DNA of 64,000 nucleotides from Burkholderiales bacterium (GCA_026399875.1 JAPLQF010000042.1:1-64000), one strand, 5' to 3'. Shown: positions 34,969-44,889, numbered from the stretch's first letter. Notes: generated by a model from the sequence alone, not told the origin. Numbers and translations are program-made.

Positions 34969-36075
34969 TCAGCCGCCGATATAACTCATTTCGATCTTGC
35001 GCTGACCCAGGGTCTGTGAAGACCGGATTTCGGAGTAGCGGTCGGCGCGCGACTGCCAGAGATGCGCAATGGCACCGGCCAGCTGCTCGTCGCTCGCACC
35101 ACCGCGCAGCAGGCCGCGAAGATCGTGACCGGAGGCAGCGAAGAGACATGTATAGAGTCGGCCTTCGGTCGACAGGCGTGCCCGCGAGCAATCGGCGCAA
35201 AAGGGTTGCGTCACCGACGAGATCACGCCGATTTCGCCGGAGCCGTCGAGGTAGCGCCAGCGCTCGGCCACCTCGCCGCCGTATTGCGCGGCGATCGGCT
35301 CGAGCGGATGAATCGCATGGATCGAGGCCACTACATCACGGCTGGAAATGACGTCATCCAGACGCCAGCCGTTGGAGGCACCGACATCCATGAATTCGAT
35401 GAATCGCAGCACATGACCGGATCCGCGAAAGTGCCGGGCCATCGGCAGGATCTGGTGGTCGTTGACACCACGCTTGACCACCATGTTGACCTTGATCGAG
35501 CGAAAGCCTGCTCTCGCCGCCGCGTCGATGCCGTCGAGTACGTCGCCGACCGGGAAGTCGACATCGTTCATTGCGCGAAAGACATCGTCATCGAGCGCAT
35601 CGAGGCTGACGGTGATGCGCTGCAGACCTGCGTCGCGCAACAAGGCTGCCTTGCGGGTCAGCAGCGACCCATTGGTCGTGAGGGTGAGATCGAGCGCCTG
35701 GCCCTTGACCGTGGTGAGCCGGGCGAGCCGTTCGATCAGTTTTTCGAGATCCTTTCGCAGCAGGGGCTCGCCGCCTGTCAGGCGGACCTTTTCGACGCCA
35801 TGCGAGACGAAGACCTTGACGATGCGCTCGATTTCTTCAAAGCGCAGAAGGGATGATTGCGGCAAGAACGCGTAGTCGCGATCGAATACCGATTTGGGCA
35901 TGCAATAGCTGCAGCGAAAATTGCAACGGTCGGTTACCGAGATCCGGAGATCGTGCAATGGCCGGCGTCGTGAATCCATCAGGCGCCCGCTTGGGGCCTG
36001 CGGCGACTCGGGAACGTACGGCAGCGCGGTGTCGTAGCGTTGCTCGGCGATTGGAATGGTGACGCGTTCAGTCAT
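34969..36075 (-). CDS. moaA: GTP 3',8-cyclase (radical SAM), molybdopterin synthesis
   Basis: 368 residues. The radical SAM cluster is C51-x3-C55-x2-C58 in [30 protein letters not shown] is the SAM-binding GGEP motif. The second cluster cysteines are in [21 protein letters not shown]. The C-terminus ends in the functionally important Gly-Gly (SYIGG). It makes the cyclic precursor for molybdopterin with MoaC. It is the first gene of the minus-strand Moco cluster, 68 bp after the rne terminator hairpin. Confidence 0.95.
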   Translation of the reverse strand: MTERVTIPIAEQRYDTALPYVPESPQAPSGRLMDSRRRPLHDLRISVTDRCNFRCSYCMPKSVFDRDYAFLPQSSLLRFEEIERIVKVFVSHGVEKVRLTGGEPLLRKDLEKLIERLARLTTVKGQALDLTLTTNGSLLTRKAALLRDAGLQRITVSLDALDDDVFRAMNDVDFPVGDVLDGIDAAARAGFRSIKVNMVVKRGVNDHQILPMARHFRGSGHVLRFIEFMDVGASNGWRLDDVISSRDVVASIHAIHPLEPIAAQYGGEVAERWRYLDGSGEIGVISSVTQPFCADCSRARLSTEGRLYTCLFAASGHDLRGLLRGGASDEQLAGAIAHLWQSRADRYSEIRSSQTLGQRKIEMSYIGG

Positions 36076-36142
36076 GGGCCGGCCTCTGCCCGATGGTATC
36101 AGCGCAAGCTGCCTCGAAGTTCGGTTCGGGCAGTTGAGTCAG

Positions 36143-36171
36143 GAAAACGCCGGGCAGAGTGCACCCGGCGT
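36143..36171 (-). terminator. Intrinsic terminator after rne
   Basis: On the minus strand an 8-bp perfect stem (36164-36171 with 36147-36154, 9-nt loop) is followed by TTTT and CC. It lies about 50 bp past the rne stop and about 70 bp before moaA, so it separates the two transcripts. Confidence 0.75.
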
Positions 36172-36184
36172 ACTCCATGACCTG

Positions 36185-36228
36185 CATCAGTCCAGCATCA
36201 GTCCAGCATCAGTCCGCCATCAGTCCGC
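36185..36228. repeat. Four tandem 11-bp units at the 3' end of rne
   Basis: CATCAGTCCAG occurs at 36185 and 36196, and CATCAGTCCGC at 36207 and 36218. The last unit overlaps the rne stop codon (36220-36222), so copy number could change without altering most of the protein. Confidence 0.85.
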
Positions 36229-39200
36229 TTTGGTCGAAGGACCGGTCTCAACCTGCATGAGCGGTTCGGCAGGGGCAACCGGACGAGGCTTGCGAACCCT
36301 GGGTGCTCTGACCACCGGTACCACCGCCTCTGGCTCGGCCGCTGCGGACGGTGCTGTCTGCACCCATTGCAGACCGGCGCTCTCGACCACCGCGATCAGA
36401 CTGCTGGTGTCGGCGATCGGAGCCACAGCGCTTGCCTGGACCGGCGCTGCCACGGCCGCTGCGACAGGCGTGACGGTGACTGGCGTGACAGTCACCGAGG
36501 GTGTCACGGCAGTCTCAGGTGCGACTGCCTGTGCCACAACTGCCTGGGGAGCAGGCGGAGGCGCTGTGATGACCGGCTCCGGGACGAAGACTGCAACCGG
36601 CTCAGCGGCTGCGACCGACGCCTGAACCGGCACCCCGACAGGCTCTGCCACCGTCGCGGACGCGACAATCGCTGTTTCAACCGCGGCGATCGGCTCGATC
36701 GCTGCTCGATCAGCGGGCAATACCGGTTCGGCAGCCGGGGGGACCGCTGCGGTGGTGGTCGGCGAGGCGGCCAGAGCAGGCGCAGCATCGTTGCTTGCCT
36801 GCGCTGTGGTCGTTTCCGGGTAAGTCGGTGCGGTGCCGACTACCTCAGAACCGGCTTCCTCGGCGCCAGCGCTGTCAGCGTCGCTCTGGGCTTGTCCGCG
36901 GTCACGACCCCGACCGCCGCGACGGCGACGGCTGCGTCGGCGCGCTTCGCCCGCTTCTGCAGTCTCGCCGGCCTGCGCATCGGCTTCGGTCATGCTCGCC
37001 TCAATGCCGGCGTCGGCAGGCAGTCCGCCCGACATGTCGAGCTCGGCCTGCATCGGCTGGCCCGATTGCTCGGGCGCGCGTCGCGGCTCACGCCGACGTC
37101 GCGGTTCTTCAGTCCGGGCAGGCGCCTGCTCGGCAGTACCGCCATCGATGACTTCGGCGGCCGCGAGATCGTCATTGAGCTCCGGTGCCCGCGGCTTCGG
37201 TGTGCGGGGCGGACGATCGCCATTGCGTCGGTCGGAGCGACCACGACGGGCTTCGCTGCTCTCCTGAGTGGCCTGACCTTCGCGAACCTCCCGCGGTTCA
37301 CGCGGCTCTCGGGGCTCACGACCTTCGCGCGGTTCGCGATTTTCACGCGGCGCCCGGCCTTCGCGGGCCTCACGCGGCTCACGACTGTCACGTCCACGGC
37401 CATTGCCTCGGCTGCCGTCACGGCCTCGCTGGCCGCCGTTACGGGTTGTTGAAGCGGAGGCGCCAGCGACTGCTTCCGGGGCAGGCAATTCGATGACCGG
37501 CGCGGGCGGCGGCGCGGCGGGTGTGCTCGGAGCGCCGCGGAACAGACCGAAAAGACGTGAGAGGAATCCACCGCTTGCCGCCGGTGTCACATATTGGACA
37601 GGCGTCGGAGCAGGCGCAGGTGCGGGCAGGGCCACCGGCGCGGGTGCGACCTCGGGACGGGCAACGATCGGGGCTGGCTGGTCGGGCGTGAAGCCTTTGA
37701 CAGCCGCTTCCTGACGGGGCTTGCCGCCTTCGAATTTGCGATCGAGATAGTCGCCTTCGTCGGTCGGGCCATCGGCAATGCTGTAGCTCGCCCGATAGGT
37801 GGACAGCCGATCGTCGTCATGACGCAGGCGCTCGAGCTTGTAGTGCGGGGTCTCGATGTACTTGTTCGGAATCAGGACGATCTCGACCTTCACTCGCGCT
37901 TCAAGCTTGGCGATCTCGGCGCGCTTCTCATTGAGCAGATAGGTGGCTACCTCGACCGGCACCTGGGCGTGAACCGCGGCAGTGCTTTCCTTGATGGCCT
38001 CTTCCTGGATCACGCGAAGCATGTGCAGGGCCGAGGATTCGACGTCACGGATCACACCGGTACCGTTGCAGCGCGGGCAGGTGATATGCGTGCCTTCGTT
38101 CAGCGCCGGGCGCAGCCGCTGGCGCGACAGCTCCATCAGTCCGAAGCGCGAAATCTTTCCGGCCTGCACCCGTGCCCGGTCGTAATGCAGCGCGTCCTTG
38201 CAACGCTGCTCGACTTCGCGCTGGTTCTTTGTGCTTTCCATGTCGATGAAGTCGATGACGATCAGGCCGCCGAGATCACGCAGGCGCATCTGGCGGGCCA
38301 CTTCGTCGGCGGCTTCAAGGTTGGTGCGAAACGCGGTCTCCTCGATATCGGAGCCCTTGGTGGACCGGGCCGAGTTGACGTCGATCGCGACCAGCGCTTC
38401 GGTATGGTCGATCACGATCGCGCCGCCCGAGGGCAGGGGAACCAGTCGCGAATAAGCGGTCTCGATCTGATGCTCAATCTGAAAGCGGGTAAACAGCGGC
38501 GTATGGTCGCGGTAGCGTTTGACGCGTCCGACCATGTCCGGCATGACATGGCCCATGAACTGCTGGGCCTGTTCGCAGACATCGTCGGTGTCGAAGAGAA
38601 TCTCTCCGATATCGGCGGTGAAATAATCGCGGATCGCACGAATCACCAGACTCGATTCCTGATAAATCAGAAAGGCACCTGAGGACGACGCTGCCGCCGA
38701 TTCAATGGCACGCCACAGCTGCATCATGTAGCCGAGGTCCCACTGGAGTTCTTCCTGGGTGCGACCGAGCCCCGCCGTGCGCGCGATCAGGCTCATGCCG
38801 GGCGGCAGTTCGAGCCGGTCCATGATCTCGCGCAGCTCCTGGCGTTCCTCGCCTTCAACACGGCGAGACACCCCGCCGCCCCGCGGGTTATTCGGCATCA
38901 GCACGAGATAGCGCCCGGCCAGCGAGATATAGGTGGTGAGTGCTGCGCCCTTGTTGCCGCGCTCTTCCTTTTCAACCTGGACGAGCAACTCCTGGCCTTC
39001 GGCGATCGCATCCTGGATGCGAGCCTTCGAGGCATCGACGCCGGGCTTGAAATAAGCCTTCGAGATTTCCTTGAAGGGCAGAAAACCGTGACGGTCTTCG
39101 CCATAGTTGACGAAGCAGGCCTCGAGACTGGGCTCGACCCGGGTCACGACGCCTTTATAGATATTGCTCTTGCGGGACTCGCGCCCCGCCGACTCGATGT

Positions 39201-39282
39201 CGATATCGATCAGCTTCTGGCCATCGACGATCGCGACGCGCAGCTCTTCCGAGTGCGTCGCATTGAACAGCATGCGTTTCAT
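36220..39282 (-). CDS. rne: Ribonuclease E
   Basis: 1020 residues. The N-terminal catalytic half has the S1 domain ([23 protein letters not shown]), AIDVNS and VIDFIDM acidic metal sites, and the Zn-link CPRC of the tetramer interface. The C-terminal half is disordered: an Arg/Glu/Pro-rich block of EPRE and REGR repeats (about 620-690) is followed by basic tracts and a long Ala/Pro/Val-rich tail that would anchor other degradosome proteins. It cleaves AU-rich single-stranded RNA in mRNA decay, rRNA and tRNA processing. The 420-bp leader suggests autoregulation as known in E. coli. Confidence 0.95.
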   Translation of the reverse strand: MKRMLFNATHSEELRVAIVDGQKLIDIDIESAGRESRKSNIYKGVVTRVEPSLEACFVNYGEDRHGFLPFKEISKAYFKPGVDASKARIQDAIAEGQELLVQVEKEERGNKGAALTTYISLAGRYLVLMPNNPRGGGVSRRVEGEERQELREIMDRLELPPGMSLIARTAGLGRTQEELQWDLGYMMQLWRAIESAAASSSGAFLIYQESSLVIRAIRDYFTADIGEILFDTDDVCEQAQQFMGHVMPDMVGRVKRYRDHTPLFTRFQIEHQIETAYSRLVPLPSGGAIVIDHTEALVAIDVNSARSTKGSDIEETAFRTNLEAADEVARQMRLRDLGGLIVIDFIDMESTKNQREVEQRCKDALHYDRARVQAGKISRFGLMELSRQRLRPALNEGTHITCPRCNGTGVIRDVESSALHMLRVIQEEAIKESTAAVHAQVPVEVATYLLNEKRAEIAKLEARVKVEIVLIPNKYIETPHYKLERLRHDDDRLSTYRASYSIADGPTDEGDYLDRKFEGGKPRQEAAVKGFTPDQPAPIVARPEVAPAPVALPAPAPAPTPVQYVTPAASGGFLSRLFGLFRGAPSTPAAPPPAPVIELPAPEAVAGASASTTRNGGQRGRDGSRGNGRGRDSREPREAREGRAPRENREPREGREPREPREPREVREGQATQESSEARRGRSDRRNGDRPPRTPKPRAPELNDDLAAAEVIDGGTAEQAPARTEEPRRRREPRRAPEQSGQPMQAELDMSGGLPADAGIEASMTEADAQAGETAEAGEARRRSRRRRGGRGRDRGQAQSDADSAGAEEAGSEVVGTAPTYPETTTAQASNDAAPALAASPTTTAAVPPAAEPVLPADRAAIEPIAAVETAIVASATVAEPVGVPVQASVAAAEPVAVFVPEPVITAPPPAPQAVVAQAVAPETAVTPSVTVTPVTVTPVAAAVAAPVQASAVAPIADTSSLIAVVESAGLQWVQTAPSAAAEPEAVVPVVRAPRVRKPRPVAPAEPLMQVETGPSTKAD

Positions 39283-39704
39283 TCAAAACCTCCGACTCGC
39301 GCATCCAGCGTGGTGCGCGGGGCCAGCGGATCAACGCAGGAATATCCGATCAGCGCGCAGGGCGCATCCGGCCAAAACGCATCGGGCTCCGGCGCAGCGC
39401 CTCCACGCAACGACCCTGAGGCAGTTGGCGGCTTTGTTCGTTCATGATGGGCGGCGCATGGAGTGTGGGATGCTGAGGTGCTGAGCTTCGCGGCGCCGGC
39501 TCGGTGGGCCGGGGGGCGGGTCTGGCGCTTCTCGTTCTGTTTTGATGAATTCTTTGCGTAGTCTCCGCGCGCCGAACCATTCGGCGCCGCGATTGCATTC
39601 TTTCCGTTGCGCCTGGCTGGCTCGCTGGTCATCGCTCACCGCTACAATGCGGACGGTGACATCTCGGCGCGCTTGCGCTTCGCAACTCGGCAAAGTATAG
39701 CAAG
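39283..39704. other. Divergent rne/rluC intergenic region, 422 bp, probable rne leader
   Basis: No protein-coding gene is supported; the short ORFs are arginine-rich shadows. It probably holds a ~400-nt rne 5' leader (minus strand, from the promoter at 39694-39723). On the plus strand a TACAAT with CGC before it (39643-39648) could start rluC transcription. E. coli rne has a comparably long autoregulatory leader; conserved structure could not be checked by eye. Confidence 0.5.
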
Positions 39705-39723
39705 ATGAATGCCTTAGCGGCAA
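39694..39723 (-). promoter_or_regulatory. Candidate rne promoter
   Basis: On the minus strand TTGCCG (39723-39718) and TATACT (39699-39694) are 18 bp apart, with TGC directly before the -10 (extended -10). A start near 39687 would give a leader of about 405 nt ahead of rne. The -35 lies inside the first codons of rluC. Confidence 0.5.
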
Positions 39724-40697
39724 AACCTGATGCACCGTCTGCAAGCTTGCCTGCACCTTCGCCCGATGTCCGGTTGATTCGCATCGACGACGCGCATGCC
39801 GGCCAGCGCCTGGACAATTTCCTGATCGGACTGCTCAAGGGCGTCCCGAAGAGTCGGGTCTACCGGATCGTTCGCAGCGGCGAGGTTCGGGTCAACAGCG
39901 CTCGTTCAAGTCCCGAGCGTCGCCTGGTGTCGGGTGATCTGGTCAGGATTCCGCCGGTCCGGGTGGCTGCCCCCGATTCGCTCGCCCCGGTGCCGGGACA
40001 GGAGTTTCCGATTCTGTTCGAGGATGACGCGCTGCTGGTGATCGACAAGCCGGCAGGTGTTGCGGTGCATGGCGGCAGCGGGGTGAGCTTCGGCGTGATC
40101 GAGCAGCTCAGGGCGGCTCGGCCGCAGGCAAGATTGCTCGAGCTCGTTCACCGGATCGACCGGGAAACCTCCGGTGTGCTGATCGTGGCCAAGAAACGTG
40201 CCGCGCTTGTCACAATGCATGAGGCGATGCGGCAGGGGCAGGTCGGGAAGCGTTACCTGGCACTGGTCGCTGGTGACTGGTCCGGTCCGCCGCAGGCATT
40301 GCGCTTCCCGCTCCATCGGTATCTGACGCCTGAGGGCGAGAGGCGGGTGGCGGTCCAGGATGGCGGTCAGGTGGCCGGCACCCGGGTGCGTGCCCGGTCG
40401 CGACTGGTCCATCCGCAGTTCGGTCGTCTGACCCTGATGCAGGCCGACCTTGAAACCGGGCGCACGCATCAGATCAGAGTGCATCTGTCGCATGTCGATC
40501 ATCCTTTGCTGGGTGATGAAAAATACGGCAATTTCGAACTTAATAAATCACTTCAGAAGGCAGGGCATAAACGTATGTTTTTACACGCTTTTGAAGTTGT
40601 TTTTCGACATCCTGCCGACGGCACTGAGGTGCGGCTTCAGGCGCGCCTGCCGGCCGCTTTCGAGACCCTGATGAAGGCCTGCCATGAGCCGGTTTGA
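39705..40697 (+). CDS. rluC: 23S rRNA pseudouridine synthase RluC
   Basis: 330 residues. N-terminal S4 domain (about 25-90, with RLDNFLIGLLKGVPKSRVYRIV) and the RsuA/RluD catalytic domain with VHRIDRETSGVLIVAKK, holding the catalytic Asp, then GRTHQIRVHLSHVDHPLLGDEKYG. RluC modifies uridines in helices near the peptidyl centre of 23S rRNA. Its divergent pairing with rne is conserved widely. A stretch at about 40515-40620 is strikingly AT-rich compared with its flanks. The HAD gene overlaps its end by 14 bp. Confidence 0.93.
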   Translation: MNALAAKPDAPSASLPAPSPDVRLIRIDDAHAGQRLDNFLIGLLKGVPKSRVYRIVRSGEVRVNSARSSPERRLVSGDLVRIPPVRVAAPDSLAPVPGQEFPILFEDDALLVIDKPAGVAVHGGSGVSFGVIEQLRAARPQARLLELVHRIDRETSGVLIVAKKRAALVTMHEAMRQGQVGKRYLALVAGDWSGPPQALRFPLHRYLTPEGERRVAVQDGGQVAGTRVRARSRLVHPQFGRLTLMQADLETGRTHQIRVHLSHVDHPLLGDEKYGNFELNKSLQKAGHKRMFLHAFEVVFRHPADGTEVRLQARLPAAFETLMKACHEPV

Positions 40698-41379
40698 CCT
40701 GGTGGTCTGGGATTGGGACGGTACGATCATCGACTCGGTCAGTGCAGTCGCCGATGCATTGATTGGTGCCGCGGCCGACCTTGAATTGCCCCTGCCGACG
40801 CCGGCGCAGGCGCGCTGGGTGATCGGGATGGGGCTGCACGATGCGATTCGGTATGCGGTTCCGTCCTTGCGAGGCGAGCAGTTGCCGGCTTTTCTTGACC
40901 GCTACCGCGTGCACTACACCCGTCGGGATCCCGATCTGAAGGTCTTCGAAGGCATTCCGGAGGTGTTACGCGGACTCGACGCCGGTGGCGTGCCGCTGGC
41001 CGTCGCGACCGGCAAGTCGCGGGTTGGATTGAACCGGGCGCTGGCGCAGACCGGTCTGGGCCCGCGCTTCATCATGACCCGTTGTGCCGACGAAGGTATC
41101 CCGAAGCCCGATCCCTGGATGCTGCGTGATCTGGGCCAGGTTCTTCAGATCGATCCGTCCCGGATGCTCATGATCGGCGACACCACCCACGATATCGGTA
41201 TGGCCCAGGCGGCTGGCGCCGCCAGCCTGGCCGTGCTCTATGGTGCCCATGACCCGGACGCACTGCGGGCGATCGGCCCGGATGCGATCGTTGCTTCGGT
41301 GCCTGAACTCGCCGACTGGCTTGCCGGGGCTTGCGATCTGTCTCGGGCGATGCTGGGGCCGCAGTCTGCGGCCAGGTAG
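40684..41379 (+). CDS. HAD-superfamily hydrolase, phosphoglycolate phosphatase-like
   Basis: 231 residues. HAD motif I is DWDGTIID with nucleophile and acid aspartates, motif II is AVATGKS, and motif IV is MLMIGDTTHDIGMAQAAGA. The alpha-helical cap is inserted after motif I (subclass IA). Probable phosphatase of small sugar phosphates; the gph label is possible but unproven. Its start lies within the end of rluC (14-bp overlap), so the two are translated together. Confidence 0.87.
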   Translation: MSRFDLVVWDWDGTIIDSVSAVADALIGAAADLELPLPTPAQARWVIGMGLHDAIRYAVPSLRGEQLPAFLDRYRVHYTRRDPDLKVFEGIPEVLRGLDAGGVPLAVATGKSRVGLNRALAQTGLGPRFIMTRCADEGIPKPDPWMLRDLGQVLQIDPSRMLMIGDTTHDIGMAQAAGAASLAVLYGAHDPDALRAIGPDAIVASVPELADWLAGACDLSRAMLGPQSAAR

Positions 41380-41391
41380 CGTCAGCGCAAC

Positions 41392-41766
41392 ATGACAAGC
41401 GATCTGAATCCGGTCTGGTCGAGGATCTGCCCCGCCGACTCCCTGATCGAGCAGGGCGACGGCATCCGATTCCTGATCTCGCACGCAAGCGGCCCGATTC
41501 CGGCGTTCCTGCTGCGTATCGACGGCCAGGCCCGCGCTTACCTCAACCGGTGTTCGCATGTCCCGGTTGAGCTTGACTGGAACGAAGGGAAGTTTCTGGA
41601 TGCAAGCGGGCGTTCAATCGTCTGCGCCACCCACGGCGCTGTGTACGATGCCGGGTCGGGCCACTGTCAGGGTGGCCCCTGCAGGGGCCGCGGTTTGCAG
41701 CCGGTGGCCTGTCGTGAAATCGATGGCTGGATCGAGGTCGAGGCGACCGCCAGTCGAAATGCGTAA
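41392..41766 (+). CDS. Rieske [2Fe-2S] domain protein
   Basis: 124 residues. Cluster ligands C54 and H56 (NRCSHVP) and C78 and H81 (CATHGA) fit a Rieske ferredoxin. There is no signal peptide or membrane helix, so it is a soluble cytoplasmic electron carrier. Partner oxygenase or reductase is not present. In related genomes it is found at this place between the HAD hydrolase and the S49 peptidase, so its role may be housekeeping. Confidence 0.88.
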   Translation: MTSDLNPVWSRICPADSLIEQGDGIRFLISHASGPIPAFLLRIDGQARAYLNRCSHVPVELDWNEGKFLDASGRSIVCATHGAVYDAGSGHCQGGPCRGRGLQPVACREIDGWIEVEATASRNA

Positions 41767-41780
41767 GGTGCTTCAAGGCT

Positions 41781-42863
41781 ATGAATGAGAAAGACGATGA
41801 TCTGATCAGGCGTGAGCCACGGATGACACCGGGCCTGGGCGCTTTGCCCGGATCCGAGTCGGCTGGTGCCACGCAGGCTGAAGCCGCGCGCAAGACCAGC
41901 GCCGCTGCGTCAGTCGCCGGTGCCGATTGGGAGCGCGGTCTGCTTGAAAAGCTGCTGACATCAACGCTCGAAGAGCAGCGCACGGCTCGGCGCTGGCGGA
42001 TTTTCTTCCGGTTCGCCGCGCTCGGCGCCTTCCTGACCACGCTTGGCGTGCTCGCAGGCTGGTTTCATCTGTCCGACTACACCGCCGTAAACACCCGTCA
42101 CACTGCCGTGATCGAACTGAACGGCGTGCTGGAGTCAAAGGGGCAAGTCGATGCCGATGCGGTCATCGATGGTCTTCGCGCGGCCTTCAAGGATCCGGGT
42201 ACGGTCGGCATCGTTCTGCGCATCAACAGTCCGGGCGGCAGTCCGGTGCAGGCTGGATTGATCAACGACGAGATCCGCAGGCTTCGTGCCGCCAATGCCT
42301 CCATTCCGGTCTATGCGGTGATCGAGGAGATCTGTGCGTCGGGTGGCTACTATGTCGCGGTTGCGGCCGACCGGATTTACGTCGACAAGGCCAGTCTGGT
42401 GGGCTCGATCGGCGTTCTGATGGACGGTTTCGGCTTCACCGGCACGATGGAGAAGGCTGGCGTCGAGCGGCGTCTGATCACGGCAGGCGAAAACAAGGGG
42501 TTTCTCGACCCGTTTTCACCGCTCAATGAATCGCAGCGCGACCTTGCCAAGGCCATGGTGGCCACCATCCACCAGCAGTTCATCGATACCGTCAAAGCCG
42601 GGCGCGGAGACCGCCTAAAATCAAATCCCGATCTTTTTTCCGGTCTGGTCTGGACCGGGGCCGCCAGTATCGACATGGGTCTGGCCGATGGGCTGGGTTC
42701 TTTGCGTTCGGTGGCGCGCGATGTCATCAAGGCCGAGGAGCTGGTCGATTTCACCCGAACCGAGAGCTTCGCCGAGCGGCTGGCCAAACGCGCAGGCATG
42801 TCCGCCGGTCAGGTGATCTCACGCGAATTGGGCACTTCAGCGCAGCCTTTGCGCCTGCGCTGA
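41781..42863 (+). CDS. S49-family signal peptide peptidase (SppA-like)
   Basis: 360 residues with a 75-residue cytoplasmic tail, one membrane helix (about 76-96) and a single S49 domain. The nucleophile is S187 (EEICASGGYYVAVAAD) and the general base is K239 (AGENKGFLDPF). The short form, one catalytic domain, should act as an oligomer degrading cleaved signal peptides on the periplasmic side. Starts at ATG 41781, 14 bp after the Rieske gene. Confidence 0.9.
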   Translation: MNEKDDDLIRREPRMTPGLGALPGSESAGATQAEAARKTSAAASVAGADWERGLLEKLLTSTLEEQRTARRWRIFFRFAALGAFLTTLGVLAGWFHLSDYTAVNTRHTAVIELNGVLESKGQVDADAVIDGLRAAFKDPGTVGIVLRINSPGGSPVQAGLINDEIRRLRAANASIPVYAVIEEICASGGYYVAVAADRIYVDKASLVGSIGVLMDGFGFTGTMEKAGVERRLITAGENKGFLDPFSPLNESQRDLAKAMVATIHQQFIDTVKAGRGDRLKSNPDLFSGLVWTGAASIDMGLADGLGSLRSVARDVIKAEELVDFTRTESFAERLAKRAGMSAGQVISRELGTSAQPLRLR

Positions 42864-42908
42864 AGCACGAGCCGGGCTGCGGACACAGTGCGAGCGTTCA
42901 GCGCTCGA

Positions 42909-43658
42909 TCAGTCGGCCAGCAGCAGAAACACCGTCGGAAGCTTCTCGAGCTTTGCGCCGCGCTGGCGCCAGCCTCTGACCCGATCGGTGACCAGGCCCT
43001 GGCGGGATCCGGTCAGATCGGCGGCCACGCATAACCAGGTCGACTCGCTCAGGATGCCCAGAAGCGCCTCGAACATCGCCTGATTCCGATAGGGAGTCTC
43101 GATGAAGAGCTGCGTCTCGCGCTCGCGCCGCGAGCGTTGTTCGAGCTCACGCAGGCGCGTTTTTCGTGCCGCCGGGTCGGTGGGCAGATAGCCTGCGAAG
43201 GCAAAGCGCTGTCCTTCAAGACCCGATCCCATCAGCGCCAGCAGCAGTGCGCTCGGGCCGACGATCGGCTCGACCGTGATGCCTGCCTGGTGCGCGGCAT
43301 GAACCAGCCGGGCGCCCGGATCGGCCACGCCCGGACAGCCGGCCTCCGACATCAGGGCGGCGTCTCGACCCGCCAGCAGCGGGTCCAGCATCGCTGCGAC
43401 CGCATCCGGTCGGGTGTGCTCGTTCAGCTCGATGATCTCGATGGCCTGAATCGGTCGCACGAGCGGCAGCTTGCCCAGAAAGGCGCGCGCGGTCTTGGCG
43501 CTCTCGGCCACGACATAGTCGATTTGTGCAATCCGTTCGATGACCGATGCCGACAGATCATCCTGTGGACGACGATCGGCAGACACCGGCGTCGGAACGC
43601 AAAGCAGGCGTCCCTGCGATCGGGCCGTGACTGCGGCGGCGGCGGATTGTGTTGCCAA
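42909..43658 (-). CDS. SAM-dependent tetrapyrrole-methylase-fold protein (RsmI-like)
   Basis: 249 residues. MSEAGCPGVADPGARLV and EPIVGPSALLLALMGSGLEGQRFAFAGYLP are the signature segments of the RsmI branch of the methylase family. The N-terminal part lacks the classical TPIGNLxD motif of RsmI (here CVPTPVSADRRPQDDL), so it may be a paralog with a different target. The probable role is methylation of RNA or a small molecule; this is uncertain. It follows the maf gene on the minus strand, 7 bp downstream. Confidence 0.78.
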   Translation of the reverse strand: MATQSAAAAVTARSQGRLLCVPTPVSADRRPQDDLSASVIERIAQIDYVVAESAKTARAFLGKLPLVRPIQAIEIIELNEHTRPDAVAAMLDPLLAGRDAALMSEAGCPGVADPGARLVHAAHQAGITVEPIVGPSALLLALMGSGLEGQRFAFAGYLPTDPAARKTRLRELEQRSRRERETQLFIETPYRNQAMFEALLGILSESTWLCVAADLTGSRQGLVTDRVRGWRQRGAKLEKLPTVFLLLAD

Positions 43659-43664
43659 GCTTGC

Positions 43665-44249
43665 TCAGGGCAGCGTGACGCCACAATCGCGCAGCATTGC
43701 GCACAGGCGAATCAGCGGCAGTCCGACGAGCGCACTCGGATCAGGGCCGTCCTGTGCATCAAGCAGGCTGACGCCCAGCCCTTCCGACTTCGCCGATCCG
43801 GCGCAATCGTAGGGGGTCTCAGCTAAAAGATAGCGTTCGATCTCGGCATCGCTCAGGCGGCGGAAGGTCACCCGGGTTTCGATGCAATCGACCATTGGCG
43901 CGCCATCCGGGCGCCATAAACACAAGCCAGAATAAAAATGAAGGGTCTGCCCGGATGCCGCGCGCAGCTGTGCCACGGCGCGCTCGTGGGTGCCGGGTTT
44001 TCCGATCACCGCATGCCCATCGATGGTCGCGGTCTGGTCTGATCCGATGACCATCGCGCCAGGGAATCGGGACGCAACCGCGCTGGCCTTCTCGACCGAC
44101 AGACGCCGGGCGATCGCCTGCGGCGTTTCACCGGCCCGCGGCGACTCATCGACGCCCGGCGCGCAGACTTCAAAGGGCAGCCGCAGTCGCTGCAGCAGTT
44201 CGCGGCGAAACGCCGAGGTCGAGGCGAGGATGAGGGCAGGATGTTTCAT
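43665..44249 (-). CDS. Maf/YceF-like nucleoside triphosphate pyrophosphatase
   Basis: 194 residues from the ATG at 44249 (MKHPALILASTS), which matches the family start. An in-frame ATG at 44264 lies inside a TATGAT sequence that looks like a -10 box, so it is a poor start. Maf motifs ILASTSAFRRELL, ESPRAGETPQAIARRLSVEKA and VIGSDQTATIDG are present. YceF-type members hydrolyse m7GTP and other modified NTPs as house-cleaning enzymes. It diverges from yceD. Confidence 0.87.
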   Translation of the reverse strand: MKHPALILASTSAFRRELLQRLRLPFEVCAPGVDESPRAGETPQAIARRLSVEKASAVASRFPGAMVIGSDQTATIDGHAVIGKPGTHERAVAQLRAASGQTLHFYSGLCLWRPDGAPMVDCIETRVTFRRLSDAEIERYLLAETPYDCAGSAKSEGLGVSLLDAQDGPDPSALVGLPLIRLCAMLRDCGVTLP

Positions 44250-44318
44250 AAGCGGGGCTATCATACTTTGTCACCGACGCGTCGCTTTGGCGCGCCTGCC
44301 TGACAGGACTGCGCACCA

Positions 44319-44861
44319 ATGATTCTTCCTCCCGTCGATACCCATAATTTCACCCGGCTGGGCGAGTCGGCCAGTGGCCGGTTGACCCCCGAGGCCTTGC
44401 CCAGGCTGAGCTCGATGCTGGTCTCTCAGGACGGCGAACTCGACTGGCAACTCGAAGGGCGCAGTGATCTGCGTGCCGACGGCAGCCGCGAATCGTTCAT
44501 GGATCTGCGGTTTTCTGCGCGTCTGACGATGCAGTGTGCCCGATGCCTCGAGCCGCTTGAGATCGCGCTTGCCGACCGGCACACCTACCGCCTGGTTGGC
44601 AGCGAATCGCAAGCCGATCGCGAAGACGCCGACGATGATGAGCACGATCTGCTGGTGTCCTCCAGGCGGTTCGATCTTGCCGGGCTGATCGAAGACGAGG
44701 CGATCATGGCCTTGCCATCAGCGCCGCATCATCCCGATTGCCATGCGCCACTGGCTGACGATGCCCGGGATGCACGCTCGACTCAGGAAGGCGAGGGCGC
44801 AGCGTCACCGGAAAAATCCTCGCCCTTCGCATCGCTCGCCTCGTTGCGGACACGGCGCTGA
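44319..44861 (+). CDS. yceD: YceD/DUF177-family protein
   Basis: 180 residues. The middle contains the conserved CARCLEPLE motif and the acidic segment DREDADDDEHDLLV, then LIEDEAIMALP, as in DUF177 proteins upstream of rpmF. Members affect 23S rRNA accumulation in plants and bacteria, but the exact mechanism is unknown. The order yceD-rpmF-plsX is highly conserved. Begins at ATG 44319, divergent from maf. Confidence 0.87.
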   Translation: MILPPVDTHNFTRLGESASGRLTPEALPRLSSMLVSQDGELDWQLEGRSDLRADGSRESFMDLRFSARLTMQCARCLEPLEIALADRHTYRLVGSESQADREDADDDEHDLLVSSRRFDLAGLIEDEAIMALPSAPHHPDCHAPLADDARDARSTQEGEGAASPEKSSPFASLASLRTRR

Positions 44862-44880
44862 CGCACGATCGGGCTAAGTC

Positions 44881-44889
44881 TGCTATAAT
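44881..44889 (+). promoter_or_regulatory. Extended -10 promoter before rpmF
   Basis: A consensus TATAAT (44884-44889) with TG one base upstream (44881-44882) lies 35 bp before rpmF. No convincing -35 is present, which is tolerated by extended -10 promoters. It would drive rpmF and likely plsX-fab expression. Confidence 0.6.

Noticed and set aside
37300-37460. Repeat array in rne considered as a CRISPR or VNTR
   Set aside because: It is in-frame coding repetition of EPRE/REGR residues in the disordered tail of RNase E, without unique spacers of constant length.
42909-43658. Annotation as canonical RsmI (rsmI)
   Set aside because: The family fits, but the N-terminal TPIGNLxD motif is missing, so the gene symbol was withheld.
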